Source: Bacteroidota bacterium (GTDB taxonomy: Bacteria; Bacteroidota; Bacteroidia; B-17B0; Aurantibacillaceae). From it: a stretch of DNA of 60,034 nucleotides. The stretch spans positions 1-60,034 of the forward strand of contig JANYEQ010000051.1 in the NCBI GenBank assembly GCA_025363015.1, given 5' to 3'. The translations under genes were made by a program, and so were the position numbers. The notes under the pieces are model-generated. The model was not told the origin of the DNA. It saw nothing but the letters and a program-made list of their open reading frames with translations, and ran no database searches. Shown one piece after another: positions 26,995 to 35,422 of this stretch; positions within the stretch are counted from its first letter, which is position 1, and each line of letters starts with the position of its first letter.

Positions 26995-28380
26995 ATGCAA
27001 GTACAACAACTTTATACAAACTGTTTGGCTCAAGGCGCTTATTATATTTCGCATAATGGCGAAGCTGCAATTATTGATCCTTTGCGTGAAACGCAACCTT
27101 ACCTAAATTTATTAAAACAAAATAACGATACTTTAAAATATATTTTTGAAACCCATTTTCATGCCGATTTTGTGAGTGGACATGTAGATTTAGCAGAAGC
27201 TACACATGCACAAATTGTTTTTGGCCCCAATGCCCAAACTACCTACAAAAGTTACAACGCAAAAGATAACGAAGAGTTTAAAATAGGTGGCTTAACCCTA
27301 AAAGCACTTCACACGCCCGGACATACCTTAGAAAGTACAACGTATTTATTATTAGATGAAAATAATAAACCACACTGTATTTTTACAGGCGATACCCTTT
27401 TTATTGGCGATGTAGGCAGACCCGATTTGGCTATAAAATCAACACTTACGCAGCAAGATTTGGCTGGAATGTTGTACGAAAGCCTACACACAAAAATAAT
27501 GCCTTTACCTAATGATATTCTTGTATATCCTGCACATGGCGCTGGTAGTGCGTGTGGTAAAAATATGAGCAAAGAAACCTTTGACACCTTGGGCAATCAA
27601 AAAAAAGTAAATTATGCGTTGCAGTCCATTTCTAAAGCCGATTTTATTGCCGAATTAACTACTGGTATTTTACCTGCCCCACAATACTTTGCTAAAAACG
27701 CTAACTTAAATAAACAGGGCTATAAAAATTTTAATACTGTAATGCAAAACGGTGCAAAGTCGCAAACCGTTAGTGAATTTGAAAAAATTATTGCAGAACA
27801 AAAACCCTTAATTTTAGATGTAAGAACAGCAGCCGAATTTTCTGTAGGTCATATTCCAAACGCATTATTTATAGGGATTGATGGGCAATTTGCACCTTGG
27901 GTGGGTACTTTAATTAGTAATATTAATCAACCTATTTTAATTGTAGCGCCCATTGGTAGAGAAGAAGAAACCGTTATGCGATTATCGCGTGTGGGTTACG
28001 ATAATTGCCTGGGTTATTTACAAGGAGGTTTTGAAAGTTGGCAACAGGCCAATAAACCTATTGCAACCATTCAAAATATAGATGCGGATAGTTTTTCTAA
28101 ACTAAAAACAGATGAAATATGCACCATAGATGTTCGTAAACCAAACGAATTTGCAGGCGGCCATTTAATCTTTGCAGAGAGTAATCCACTTGACTTTATA
28201 AATAACTGGAAAGATACTTTAGATAAAACAAAACCTTATTATATACATTGTGCGGGCGGCTTACGCAGTATGATTGCCGCTTCTATTTTAAAAGCAAACG
28301 GCTACCAAAATTTAATAAATATTGAAGGAGGTTATGGCGCTTTAAGTAAAACTACACTCGAAAGTGTAAAAAATATTTAA
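26995..28380 (+). CDS. MBL-fold hydrolase (persulfide dioxygenase-like) with two rhodanese domains
   Basis: A 461-residue protein. The N-terminal MBL domain (about 1-240) has the ETHE1-like metal motif FETHFHADFVSGH, then HTPGHT and FTGDTLFIGDVGRPDL, pointing to sulfur/persulfide oxidation rather than beta-lactam hydrolysis. The first rhodanese-like domain (about 265-355) has VAPIGREEE at the active-site loop, with no Cys, so it is probably inactive. The second (about 365-455) has HCAGGLRS with the catalytic Cys. This arrangement fits handling of glutathione or protein persulfides. It stands in the lpx-to-murQ plus-strand run. Confidence 0.9.
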   Translation: MQVQQLYTNCLAQGAYYISHNGEAAIIDPLRETQPYLNLLKQNNDTLKYIFETHFHADFVSGHVDLAEATHAQIVFGPNAQTTYKSYNAKDNEEFKIGGLTLKALHTPGHTLESTTYLLLDENNKPHCIFTGDTLFIGDVGRPDLAIKSTLTQQDLAGMLYESLHTKIMPLPNDILVYPAHGAGSACGKNMSKETFDTLGNQKKVNYALQSISKADFIAELTTGILPAPQYFAKNANLNKQGYKNFNTVMQNGAKSQTVSEFEKIIAEQKPLILDVRTAAEFSVGHIPNALFIGIDGQFAPWVGTLISNINQPILIVAPIGREEETVMRLSRVGYDNCLGYLQGGFESWQQANKPIATIQNIDADSFSKLKTDEICTIDVRKPNEFAGGHLIFAESNPLDFINNWKDTLDKTKPYYIHCAGGLRSMIAASILKANGYQNLINIEGGYGALSKTTLESVKNI

Positions 28381-28421
28381 TGTTTTTTTATAATTAAAAT
28401 CACACAAACTACTATTCTAAA

Positions 28422-29228
28422 ATGAAAACTACCGAAGCAGATTCGCATTACACTAATTTAGAACAAATGAGTGTGTTACAACTTTTAACCAATATAAATA
28501 CCGAAGATAAAACAGTACCCAATGCTATTGAAAAAGCAATACCTCAACTAGAAAAATTAGTAACAGTAGTAGTACAAAAAATGCAAAACGGCGGTAGGTT
28601 ATTTTATATTGGCGCAGGCACAAGTGGCCGATTAGGAGTTGTAGATGCTAGCGAATGCCCGCCAACCTATGGTATAGAGCAGGGCAAAGTAATAGGCATA
28701 ATTGCTGGTGGTGATGAAGCCATTCGTAAGGCTGTAGAATTTGCCGAAGACGATGTAAACCAAGGCTGGGAAGATTTAAAAAAATATACCATTACCACTC
28801 ATGATGTTGTTTTAGGTATTGCTGCTTCGGGTGGAACGCCTTATGTTGTGGGCGCATTACAAAACTGTAATATCAATAACATTACCACAGCCTGTATTGT
28901 TTGTAACGCCAACAGTAAAATTGCCGAAGTAAGTAATTACCCCGTAGAAGTTGTAGTGGGACCCGAATTTGTAACAGGAAGCACACGCATGAAAAGCGGT
29001 ACTGCACAAAAGCTGGTTTTAAATATGCTTAGCACAAGTGTTATGATTAAACTGGGACGTGTAAAGGGAAATAAAATGGTAGATATGCAATTAAGCAATA
29101 ATAAATTAGTAAATAGGGGTACGCAAATGCTAATGAAAAATACTGGTATAGCTGATTATGATGAAGCTAAAGCTTTATTAATAAAGCATGGCAGTGTTAG
29201 AAAAGCTACTGAGGCATTAAATAGATAG
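28422..29228 (+). CDS. murQ: N-acetylmuramic acid 6-phosphate etherase
   Basis: Cleaves the lactyl ether of MurNAc-6-P to give GlcNAc-6-P and D-lactate in cell-wall recycling. The 268 residues match the family, with a SIS sugar-isomerase fold: GAGTSGRLGVVDASECPPTYG region (about 66-86, the Glu of ASECPPT being catalytic), AGGDEAIRKAVEFAED, and SGGTPYVVGAL. It is 41 bp after the MBL gene. It fits with NamZ and the GH3 fusion as a MurNAc salvage path. A MurNAc kinase is not in the window. Confidence 0.96.
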   Translation: MKTTEADSHYTNLEQMSVLQLLTNINTEDKTVPNAIEKAIPQLEKLVTVVVQKMQNGGRLFYIGAGTSGRLGVVDASECPPTYGIEQGKVIGIIAGGDEAIRKAVEFAEDDVNQGWEDLKKYTITTHDVVLGIAASGGTPYVVGALQNCNINNITTACIVCNANSKIAEVSNYPVEVVVGPEFVTGSTRMKSGTAQKLVLNMLSTSVMIKLGRVKGNKMVDMQLSNNKLVNRGTQMLMKNTGIADYDEAKALLIKHGSVRKATEALNR

Positions 29229-29272
29229 ATTACTGATTAACAAAAACACTAACGACTTGTACTTAAACTCTT

Positions 29273-29303
29273 TTTGACTAATCATAAAAAAAACTTATAT
29301 TTG
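29273..29303 (+). promoter_or_regulatory. Bacteroidota-type promoter of the DUF5606 gene
   Basis: TTTG at 29273-29276, exactly 19 bases, then TATATTTG at 29296-29303. It matches the TTTG-N19-TAnnTTTG pattern and would start transcription about 20 bases before the ATG at 29329. Confidence 0.8.
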
Positions 29304-29328
29304 TTACTCTAAAAAATTAAAAAATTAT

Positions 29329-29874
29329 ATGATTGATTTAACAGGAATTATTTCTATTTCAGGCCAACCAGGTTTATTTAAAATTATTGCACAAAGCAAA
29401 AACGGTATTATTGTTGAAGGCTTAGCGGATAAAAAGCGTTTAAACATATACGCCTCTACTAAAGTTTCAACCTTATCAGATATTAGTATGTTTACAACTA
29501 GTGATGATAAGCCTATTGAAGCAATTATGACGTCGGTATTTGAAAAAGAAAAAGGCGGTGTTGCCGTTGATAATAAGGCAGATGATAAGGCTATTGAAGC
29601 TTATTTTGCACAAGTATTACCCGATTACGATAAGGAACGTGTGTATGTGAGTAATATGCGTAAACTATTTGTTTGGTATAATACTTTACAAACTACTGGT
29701 AATTTAAAGGAAAAAGAAGAAAAAAAAGAAGGTGAAGAAAAAACAAAAATAGCAAAAGCTGTTGACGCAAATTCTGCTGCCAGAAAAACCACTACTAAAA
29801 AAGATGGTGTTAAAGCCAAAACAATTGCTGGAAACAAAAAAACAACGGGTGTTAGAAAAACAGGCACAGCATAA
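29329..29874 (+). CDS. DUF5606 domain protein with Lys/Ala/Thr-rich tail
   Basis: Function unknown but conserved in Bacteroidota. The folded N-terminal part (about 1-125) begins MIDLTGIISISGQPGLFKII and includes KKRLNIYASTKVSTLSDISM and a C-terminal DKERVYVSNMRKLFVWYNTL helix. From about 130 the protein is a disordered Lys/Ala/Thr-rich tail (repeated KKTTGVRK-like pieces), suggesting contact with nucleic acid or another acidic partner. It has a consensus promoter and its own strong terminator, so it is a single-gene unit. Confidence 0.85.
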   Translation: MIDLTGIISISGQPGLFKIIAQSKNGIIVEGLADKKRLNIYASTKVSTLSDISMFTTSDDKPIEAIMTSVFEKEKGGVAVDNKADDKAIEAYFAQVLPDYDKERVYVSNMRKLFVWYNTLQTTGNLKEKEEKKEGEEKTKIAKAVDANSAARKTTTKKDGVKAKTIAGNKKTTGVRKTGTA

Positions 29875-29890
29875 TATTTTATATTAAATT

Positions 29891-29933
29891 TTCAAATAAA
29901 AAAAGCAACGTAATGTTGCTTTTTTTATTTGAA
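29891..29933. terminator. bidirectional terminator, 19-bp perfect inverted repeat
   Basis: The 19-base arms at 29891-29909 and 29915-29933 are perfect complements, with loop GTAAT. The centre is AGCAAC/GTTGCT with seven-base A and T runs on each side. It serves both the plus-strand DUF5606 gene and the minus-strand transketolase C-terminal gene. Confidence 0.92.
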
Positions 29934-29956
29934 GGAATTATATACGTTTTAATTAT

Positions 29957-30910
29957 CTATTTTCTCTTTAAAACTGCCTCAACGGCGTTTACAATATTAA
30001 CAGTATCTAAACCATACTTTGTCATTAACTCATCAGGCGTTCCACTTTCACCAAAGCTATCATTAACCGCTACAAACTCTTGTGGTGTTGGGTTATGACG
30101 GGCTAATAATTGCGCTACACTATCTCCTAATCCACCATTCATTTGATGTTCTTCGGCAGTAACTACACACTTTGTTTTTATAATTGATTTTAAAATAGCA
30201 TCGTTATCTAACGGCTTAATAGTATGAATGTTTATTATTTCGGCGCTGATTCCTTTTGCTGCTAACTGCTCACCTGCTTCAATGGCTTTCCATACTAGAT
30301 GACCTGTTGCAATAATGGTTACATCCGTTCCTTCGTTTAATAATACTGCTTTTCCAATTTTAAATGTTTGGTCGGCTGGCGTAAAATTTGGCACTGTTGG
30401 TCTTCCAAAACGTAAATACACAGGCCCATCGTAATTAGCAATGGCAATGGTTGCCGCCTTTGTTTGGTTATAATCGCAAGGGTTAATCACTACCATGTGT
30501 GGTAACATTTTCATTAAACCAATATCTTCTAAAATTTGGTGGGTAGCGCCATCTTCGCCCAGGGTAAGCCCTGCATGCGATGCACATATTTTTACATTTT
30601 TATGTGAGTATGCAATGCTTTGACGGATTTGGTCGTACACCCTACCCGTGCTAAAATTAGCAAAAGTACCTGTAAACGGAATTTTACCTCCAATAGTTAA
30701 ACCAGCGGCAATACCCATCATATTTGCTTCGGCAATGCCAATTTGAAAAAATCGATCGGGGTGTTCTTTTTCAAAAGCATCCATTTTTAAAGAGCCTGTT
30801 AAATCGGCACACAAAGCAACTACATTTGGATTTGTTTTTCCAAGTTCAGATAAGCCAGCACCAAAGCCTGAGCGCGTGTCTTTTTTTTCGGTATAGGTGT
30901 ATTTTTTCAT
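29957..30910 (-). CDS. transketolase, C-terminal subunit
   Basis: Carries the pyrimidine-binding and C-terminal domains of a split transketolase; with the N-terminal subunit (32518-33366) it forms the TPP enzyme of the pentose phosphate pathway. The 317 residues include IGIAEANMMGIAAGLTIGGK, ICASHAGLTLGEDGATHQ, YLRFGRPTVP and TAEEHQMNGGLGDSVAQLL. The two halves are usually adjacent in this phylum; here a 1.4-kb vWA gene lies between them on the same strand. The three could still share one transcript. Confidence 0.93.
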   Translation of the reverse strand: MKKYTYTEKKDTRSGFGAGLSELGKTNPNVVALCADLTGSLKMDAFEKEHPDRFFQIGIAEANMMGIAAGLTIGGKIPFTGTFANFSTGRVYDQIRQSIAYSHKNVKICASHAGLTLGEDGATHQILEDIGLMKMLPHMVVINPCDYNQTKAATIAIANYDGPVYLRFGRPTVPNFTPADQTFKIGKAVLLNEGTDVTIIATGHLVWKAIEAGEQLAAKGISAEIINIHTIKPLDNDAILKSIIKTKCVVTAEEHQMNGGLGDSVAQLLARHNPTPQEFVAVNDSFGESGTPDELMTKYGLDTVNIVNAVEAVLKRK

Positions 30911-30968
30911 TTTCTTTATTTATACTTTTTTATATTTTAAATCTCCGCTCTGTGCTACAAAGGCTTTA

Positions 30969-31040
30969 TCATCTTGAGCCTCGTCGAAAGATGATTTAGC
31001 ATTTATTTTTGTTTTATCTTACTTCGACTGTGCTCAGTAA
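30969..31040. repeat. dispersed Bacteroidota-type inverted repeat (CTTGAG...TCGAAAG / CTTCGACT...CTCAGT)
   Basis: TCATCTTGAGCCTCGTCGAA at 30969-30988 and ACTTCGACTGTGCTCAGTAA at 31021-31040 form imperfect inverted halves (CTGAG/CTCAG and TCGAAG/CTTCGA cores). This kind of sequence is scattered through many Bacteroidota genomes as short palindromic repeats. It sits in the gap between the transketolase C-terminal gene and the vWA gene. Confidence 0.7.
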
Positions 31041-31061
31041 AGGGCTCTGCGTAATGGTTGT

Positions 31062-32468
31062 TTAATTTAAACTAACGGTTTGTGGCATTGCACTTTTTAC
31101 TTCAAAATTTCGTTCAATCGTTTTAGTTGTTTCTTTTGCAAAATCGTATCTAAACACGGCTTTATATTTTCCAGGTTGTAAATATATAATTTCGTTTTGT
31201 AATGTGTTATTTAAGTTACACACCCAAGTTACAGTTTTTCCATCATCGGTATAAACACTGCCATAGCCAGTGCCTAATTTAGCAAACAACACATTGCCAC
31301 TGGTGGGTATTTTTATAGTGTTGGTGGTGCTTTGTTTAATCTCCACATCTTTTAAATAAATACGAGGTAGTGTTAAAATCTCTAAATCATACTTGCCAAC
31401 AATATATTTTTCGAGTTTACCAAAATCCTGCACGTTTAATGTTTTTAAATGGCCTTGTCTTCTTACAACGGTTGTTGGGTAATATTTACTAATAGCACCA
31501 TCTAATTCTAATTTTAAAAATCCTTGCGGGGTATCTAATGAAATAGTATTGTGTTTACCTTTTATGATGGCAATATTTTTTTTCTCTTGTGGCGGAATAG
31601 TATGAACCACTAAGTCGTAATTAATATCGGGGTTAAGTACCAAGGTGTCGGGGTTGCCACGGTAATTAATAGTGTGTAAATAATTGTATTTCGCAGTTGT
31701 GGTTCCCGCTTCATAAAAAGTCATATCCACATCTGTTTCTGTAGGTTTTTTAAAAATGTCTAATAAATCAACTTGTATGGTTGTTTGTGTAATGGCTTCG
31801 GTTAAAACCAACTTTAAAACATCTTTGAAATTAGCCTCGTTACTTACATCGTAAAACTTCCCCATGCAACCAAACACATCGGCAAATTTCACATCTAAAC
31901 CCACACCAATTACAAAGGGGCGCAAAAAAATTCCTTTTTTTTGTAAATCAATACTTACTTGGCAAGGGTTGCCCCCACACTCTTCAATACCATCGGTAAT
32001 TAAAATAACAATATTACGCACATTACTTTTTAGCGTAAAATCGTTAACGCATTCGCCTAATGAATAAGCAATTGGCGTAGTACCCAAAGGTTCTAGTTTT
32101 TGAATGCGTTGTTTTATTTTTAAGCTATTTGTTTTTGCATCGGCAAAGGGCACTTCTAATTTTGTGTCTTTACAATTTCTATCGGGCTTAAAAAAAGTGG
32201 TGTGTCCGTAACAGCGCAGGGCTAATTCAAGATTGGGTAGGTTTTGTAAACTGTCTAAAAATTCGCCCATTACCTTTTTAGCAACTTCTATTTTTATGTT
32301 GCTATTCCATGGCGCATACATGCTGTAACTGTCATCAAAAATAAATAGGATGCGGTTGGTTACCTGACCATTAGAAATTAAAAATGATAGATTAAAGATT
32401 AAAAATAACAACTTAGTGTTTAGTTTTAAGTATTTAGTTTTTAATATAAGTTTCGATAAATTAATCAT
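31062..32468 (-). CDS. secreted von Willebrand factor A domain protein
   Basis: A 468-residue exported protein of unknown role. The N-terminal hydrophobic segment (about 18-33) is a signal peptide. The vWA domain (about 37-225) has the MIDAS residues D45-x-S47-x-S49 in FDDSYSMYA and ITDGIEECGGNPC. The C-terminal 240 residues look like beta-rich adhesive domains without a familiar name. Codons 11-19 (TKYLKLNTK) are encoded by a dispersed ACTAAATACTTAAAACTAAA-type repeat. It interrupts the split transketolase genes, with the inverted repeat at 30969-31040 on one side and another repeat at 32478-32510 on the other. Confidence 0.85.
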   Translation of the reverse strand: MINLSKLILKTKYLKLNTKLLFLIFNLSFLISNGQVTNRILFIFDDSYSMYAPWNSNIKIEVAKKVMGEFLDSLQNLPNLELALRCYGHTTFFKPDRNCKDTKLEVPFADAKTNSLKIKQRIQKLEPLGTTPIAYSLGECVNDFTLKSNVRNIVILITDGIEECGGNPCQVSIDLQKKGIFLRPFVIGVGLDVKFADVFGCMGKFYDVSNEANFKDVLKLVLTEAITQTTIQVDLLDIFKKPTETDVDMTFYEAGTTTAKYNYLHTINYRGNPDTLVLNPDINYDLVVHTIPPQEKKNIAIIKGKHNTISLDTPQGFLKLELDGAISKYYPTTVVRRQGHLKTLNVQDFGKLEKYIVGKYDLEILTLPRIYLKDVEIKQSTTNTIKIPTSGNVLFAKLGTGYGSVYTDDGKTVTWVCNLNNTLQNEIIYLQPGKYKAVFRYDFAKETTKTIERNFEVKSAMPQTVSLN

Positions 32469-32477
32469 ATATATTTT

Positions 32478-32510
32478 ATTAAAAACTAAGAACTAAACAT
32501 TAAAAACTCA
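32478..32510. repeat. dispersed ACTAAGAACTAAACATTAAAAACT repeat
   Basis: Short direct repeats of an (A)ACTAA(R)AACTAAA unit lie in the gap between the transketolase N-terminal gene and the vWA gene. Related copies occur in the vWA signal-peptide codons (about 32405-32445, other strand) and at 35376-35420. Confidence 0.6.
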
Positions 32511-32517
32511 CTAAATT

Positions 32518-33366
32518 TTAATAGTCTCCTAAAGTTTCTTCCAATTGGGCTAAGGCTTTTTGCAGCTGCTCATCGTTAGGCGAACTACCGTGCCATTTGT
32601 GTGTTCCCATCATATAATCAACACCTTGCCCCATTTCGGTTTTCATTAAAATAATAATAGGCTTGCCTTTTCCTAAATATGTTTTGGCTTGGTTTAACGA
32701 TGCTATTACTTTTTCAATATCGTTTCCAAAATTATTTTCTAAAACAGTAAATCCAAAAGCTTCAAATTTTGCTTTTAAATTTCCTAGAGATAAAACTTTA
32801 TCTACATCGCCATCAATTTGTCTGCCATTATAATCAACAGTAGCAATATAATTATCTACTTTATTGGCAGCTGCATACATGGCGGCTTCCCAAATTTGTC
32901 CTTCTTGCAATTCACCATCGCCGTGTAAAGAATAAATAGTGCTTTTATCTCCGTTTAATTTTTTTGCCAATGCAGCACCAATAGCCACACTCATACCTTG
33001 CCCTAACGAACCACTTGCAATTCTGATACCTGGCAAACCTTCGTGTGTTGTTGGATGCCCCTGTAAACGCGTGTTTAATTTACGAAACGTTTTTAACTCT
33101 TTAACCGGGAAATAACCCGAACGTGCTAAAACACTATAAAAAACAGGAGATATGTGTCCGTTACTTAAAAAAAACAAATCTTCGTTTTTACCATCCATGT
33201 TAAAGTTGCTTGGGTTGTGGTGCATTACCTCTTTATATAAAGCCACAAAAAACTCAACACAGCCTAACGAGCCTCCAGGATGCCCAGAACTAGCGGCATG
33301 TACCATTCTTACAATATCGCGACGTACTTGCGTACATAAATTTTTTAACTGAATAATATCTTGCAT
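32518..33366 (-). CDS. transketolase, N-terminal subunit
   Basis: TPP pyrophosphate-binding half of the split transketolase. The 282 residues carry HAASSGHPGGSLGCVEFF near the start, RIASGSLGQGMSVAIGAALA, the Mg-TPP motif HGDGELQEGQIWEAAMYAA, and GQGVDYMMGTHKWHG near the end. It is first of the three minus-strand genes, so if they form an operon the vWA product is made between the two halves. Confidence 0.94.
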   Translation of the reverse strand: MQDIIQLKNLCTQVRRDIVRMVHAASSGHPGGSLGCVEFFVALYKEVMHHNPSNFNMDGKNEDLFFLSNGHISPVFYSVLARSGYFPVKELKTFRKLNTRLQGHPTTHEGLPGIRIASGSLGQGMSVAIGAALAKKLNGDKSTIYSLHGDGELQEGQIWEAAMYAAANKVDNYIATVDYNGRQIDGDVDKVLSLGNLKAKFEAFGFTVLENNFGNDIEKVIASLNQAKTYLGKGKPIIILMKTEMGQGVDYMMGTHKWHGSSPNDEQLQKALAQLEETLGDY

Positions 33367-33495
33367 AATTTTTATTGAGCATAAAAGTAGATTAAATATT
33401 TTGTTTTAAATTACTTTGTTAAAAAACAAAGCTATCTGTTAAAAACTCAATAAATACAGCGGTTTTAATAATTTAAAAAATAGAAATAGATATGG

Positions 33496-33503
33496 TATAT
33501 TTG
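33496..33503 (+). promoter_or_regulatory. probable -7 box for the lipoprotein gene at 33524
   Basis: TATATTTG matches TAnnTTTG, 20 bases before the ATG. At the expected -33 place there is only TTTA, so the promoter may be weak. Confidence 0.5.
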
Positions 33504-33523
33504 CAGATTAAAATTTTTATAAA

Positions 33524-34261
33524 ATGATTAAAAATTGTTTGATTTTACTTGTTTGTTTTACTCTTTTTTGTTGTAAGAAAAAGGCAGATGCGCCAGTAGA
33601 TACAACTCCGGCTCCAATGCCAACCTCATCTATTAATTTTTATATAACAAGTTATGATTCGTTAGGAAACATTGATGCTAATAACAACGCATTAACGGTT
33701 AGCCTATATCAAAAATCCTATTCAGCCGTTACTAATACCGTAGGGCTTGCTACCATTAGTAATTTACCTTACGATACTTATGTTCCTATTATTAATAAAA
33801 TTGGGTTTGATTATGCACCATTAAGCGTTACCTTAAATACTGCCAATACATTAACCGTAAATATCCCCTTCGCAAAACAATCGCCCTATAAAATGGATAC
33901 CTTAATTGGAACTATTTATAATAAAGATTCTATTACGCTTACGTTTAATTTAAGTAAAACTATTCCCGCTGGTAAGTTTGTAAAATTAGCAGTAATAACG
34001 GGTACTAACAATGGTTTAAACCCAAACGATTTTGCTTCGGTTGATATTGTAAACCTTACTTCTCCAACTGTTAATAAATTAAACATTGCTAAATTACCTA
34101 ATTTAGTTGCCGCTATTGCCACTCTATCAAACACAAGTTTTTATGTAAATGCAATACCTGTTACCTACGGTAATTATTATAGCAATTTATTATTTAAATC
34201 GGTATTACTAGGCGATAATTTATACTACAAAAACAATTTAATATTTTTAAAAAACTGGTAA
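33524..34261 (+). CDS. hypothetical lipoprotein
   Basis: A 245-residue lipoprotein of unknown role. The signal sequence ends LLVCFTLFCCKKKAD, with the lipobox Cys near residue 17 followed by lysines. A Pro/Thr linker (PVDTTPAPMPT) leads to a beta-rich domain (about 40-245) with repeated Thr/Val strands; the part near 55-95 resembles carboxypeptidase-regulatory-like folds (NALTVSLYQKSY, AVTNTVGLATISNLP). ychF starts 16 bp downstream. Confidence 0.75.
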   Translation: MIKNCLILLVCFTLFCCKKKADAPVDTTPAPMPTSSINFYITSYDSLGNIDANNNALTVSLYQKSYSAVTNTVGLATISNLPYDTYVPIINKIGFDYAPLSVTLNTANTLTVNIPFAKQSPYKMDTLIGTIYNKDSITLTFNLSKTIPAGKFVKLAVITGTNNGLNPNDFASVDIVNLTSPTVNKLNIAKLPNLVAAIATLSNTSFYVNAIPVTYGNYYSNLLFKSVLLGDNLYYKNNLIFLKNW

Positions 34262-34277
34262 TTAAAAAAATAATCTT

Positions 34278-35378
34278 ATGGCTTTAAAGTGCGGAATTGT
34301 TGGGCTTCCCAACGTTGGTAAATCAACTTTATTTAATTGTTTAAGTAATGCAAAAGCACAGGCGGCTAATTTTCCGTTTTGTACTATAGACCCTAATGTG
34401 GGCACTATTACTGTGCCCGACGAGCGTTTAAATAAATTAGCAGAACTAGTAAAGCCACAAAACATTTTACCAACAACCGTTGAAATAGTTGATATTGCTG
34501 GCTTAGTAAAAGGCGCCAGTAAGGGCGAGGGTTTAGGAAATAAATTTTTAGGAAACATTCGCGAGTGTAATGCTATACTGCACGTGTTGCGTTGTTTTGA
34601 TGATGACAATGTAATACACGTTGATGGCAAGGTAAACCCCGTAGCCGACAAAGAAATTATTGATACCGAATTACAATTAAAAGATTTAGAGAGTGTAGAT
34701 GCTAAACTTAAAAAATTTGAAAAAGCCGCTAAAGTTGGTAACGATAAAGATGCTGTTAAAGTTTATAACACCCTTTTAAAGGTGAAGGAAACCTTAGAAA
34801 GTGGTCAATCTGCCCGCGCCTGTGCTTTAGAAGATAGCCAATTAGAGCATATTGCCGATTTACATTTACTAACTATAAAACCCGTAATGTATGTGTGTAA
34901 TGTGGATGAAGCATCTGCAAAAACTGGTAACAAGCACGTTGATGCTGTAAAAGAAGCTATTAAAACCGAAAATGCTGAAATTTTAGTAATTACTGCTCAA
35001 ATGGAAAGTGAAATAGCATCCTTAGAAACCTTTGAAGAAAAACAAATGTTTTTAGCCGAAATGGGTTTAGAAGAACCAGGCGTTAATAAGTTAATAAAAT
35101 CGGCATACAAACTATTAGATTTACAAACCTACTTTACGGCGGGTGTAAAAGAAGTTCGTGCCTGGACAATTAACAAAGGTTTTAAAGCCCCACAAGCTGC
35201 TGGCGTAATACATACCGATTTTGAAAAAGGTTTTATTAAAGCCGAAGTAATGAGTTATACCGATTTTACAACCCTTGGCTCAGAAGCTGCTTGCCGCGAA
35301 GTTGGTAAATTACGCATTGAAGGTAAAGAATACATTGTTGCTGATGGTGACGTAATGCACTTTAGATTTAATGTTTAG
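34278..35378 (+). CDS. ychF: redox-regulated ATPase YchF
   Basis: An Obg-family P-loop protein that prefers ATP and is linked to ribosome and oxidative-stress control. The 366 residues have G1 GLPNVGKST (about 8-16), the G3 region [20 protein letters not shown], a coiled-coil insertion (about 125-175), and the C-terminal TGS domain (about 285-366) with [10 protein letters not shown]. It starts 16 bp after the lipoprotein gene, so the two are probably cotranscribed. Confidence 0.96.
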   Translation: MALKCGIVGLPNVGKSTLFNCLSNAKAQAANFPFCTIDPNVGTITVPDERLNKLAELVKPQNILPTTVEIVDIAGLVKGASKGEGLGNKFLGNIRECNAILHVLRCFDDDNVIHVDGKVNPVADKEIIDTELQLKDLESVDAKLKKFEKAAKVGNDKDAVKVYNTLLKVKETLESGQSARACALEDSQLEHIADLHLLTIKPVMYVCNVDEASAKTGNKHVDAVKEAIKTENAEILVITAQMESEIASLETFEEKQMFLAEMGLEEPGVNKLIKSAYKLLDLQTYFTAGVKEVRAWTINKGFKAPQAAGVIHTDFEKGFIKAEVMSYTDFTTLGSEAACREVGKLRIEGKEYIVADGDVMHFRFNV

Positions 35379-35420
35379 TTCTTAATATTAACACTAAAAA
35401 CTTAGAACTAAAAACTATTA
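35376..35420. repeat. dispersed TAGTTCTTA/ACTAAAAACTTAGAACT repeat with 9-bp inverted arms
   Basis: The ychF-parE gap consists of ACTAAAAACTTAGAACTAAA-type repeats. TTTAGTTCT (35374-35382) and AGAACTAAA (35404-35412) are perfect inverted arms, so a hairpin can form that includes the ychF stop codon. It is the same repeat type as at 32405-32445 and 32478-32510. Confidence 0.65.
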
Positions 35421-35422
35421 GG

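Noticed and set aside
24065-29228. lpxC/fabZ to murQ as a novel operon
   Set aside because: The genes are known families and loose neighbours; gaps of 18-57 bp allow a shared transcript but nothing shows a joint function.
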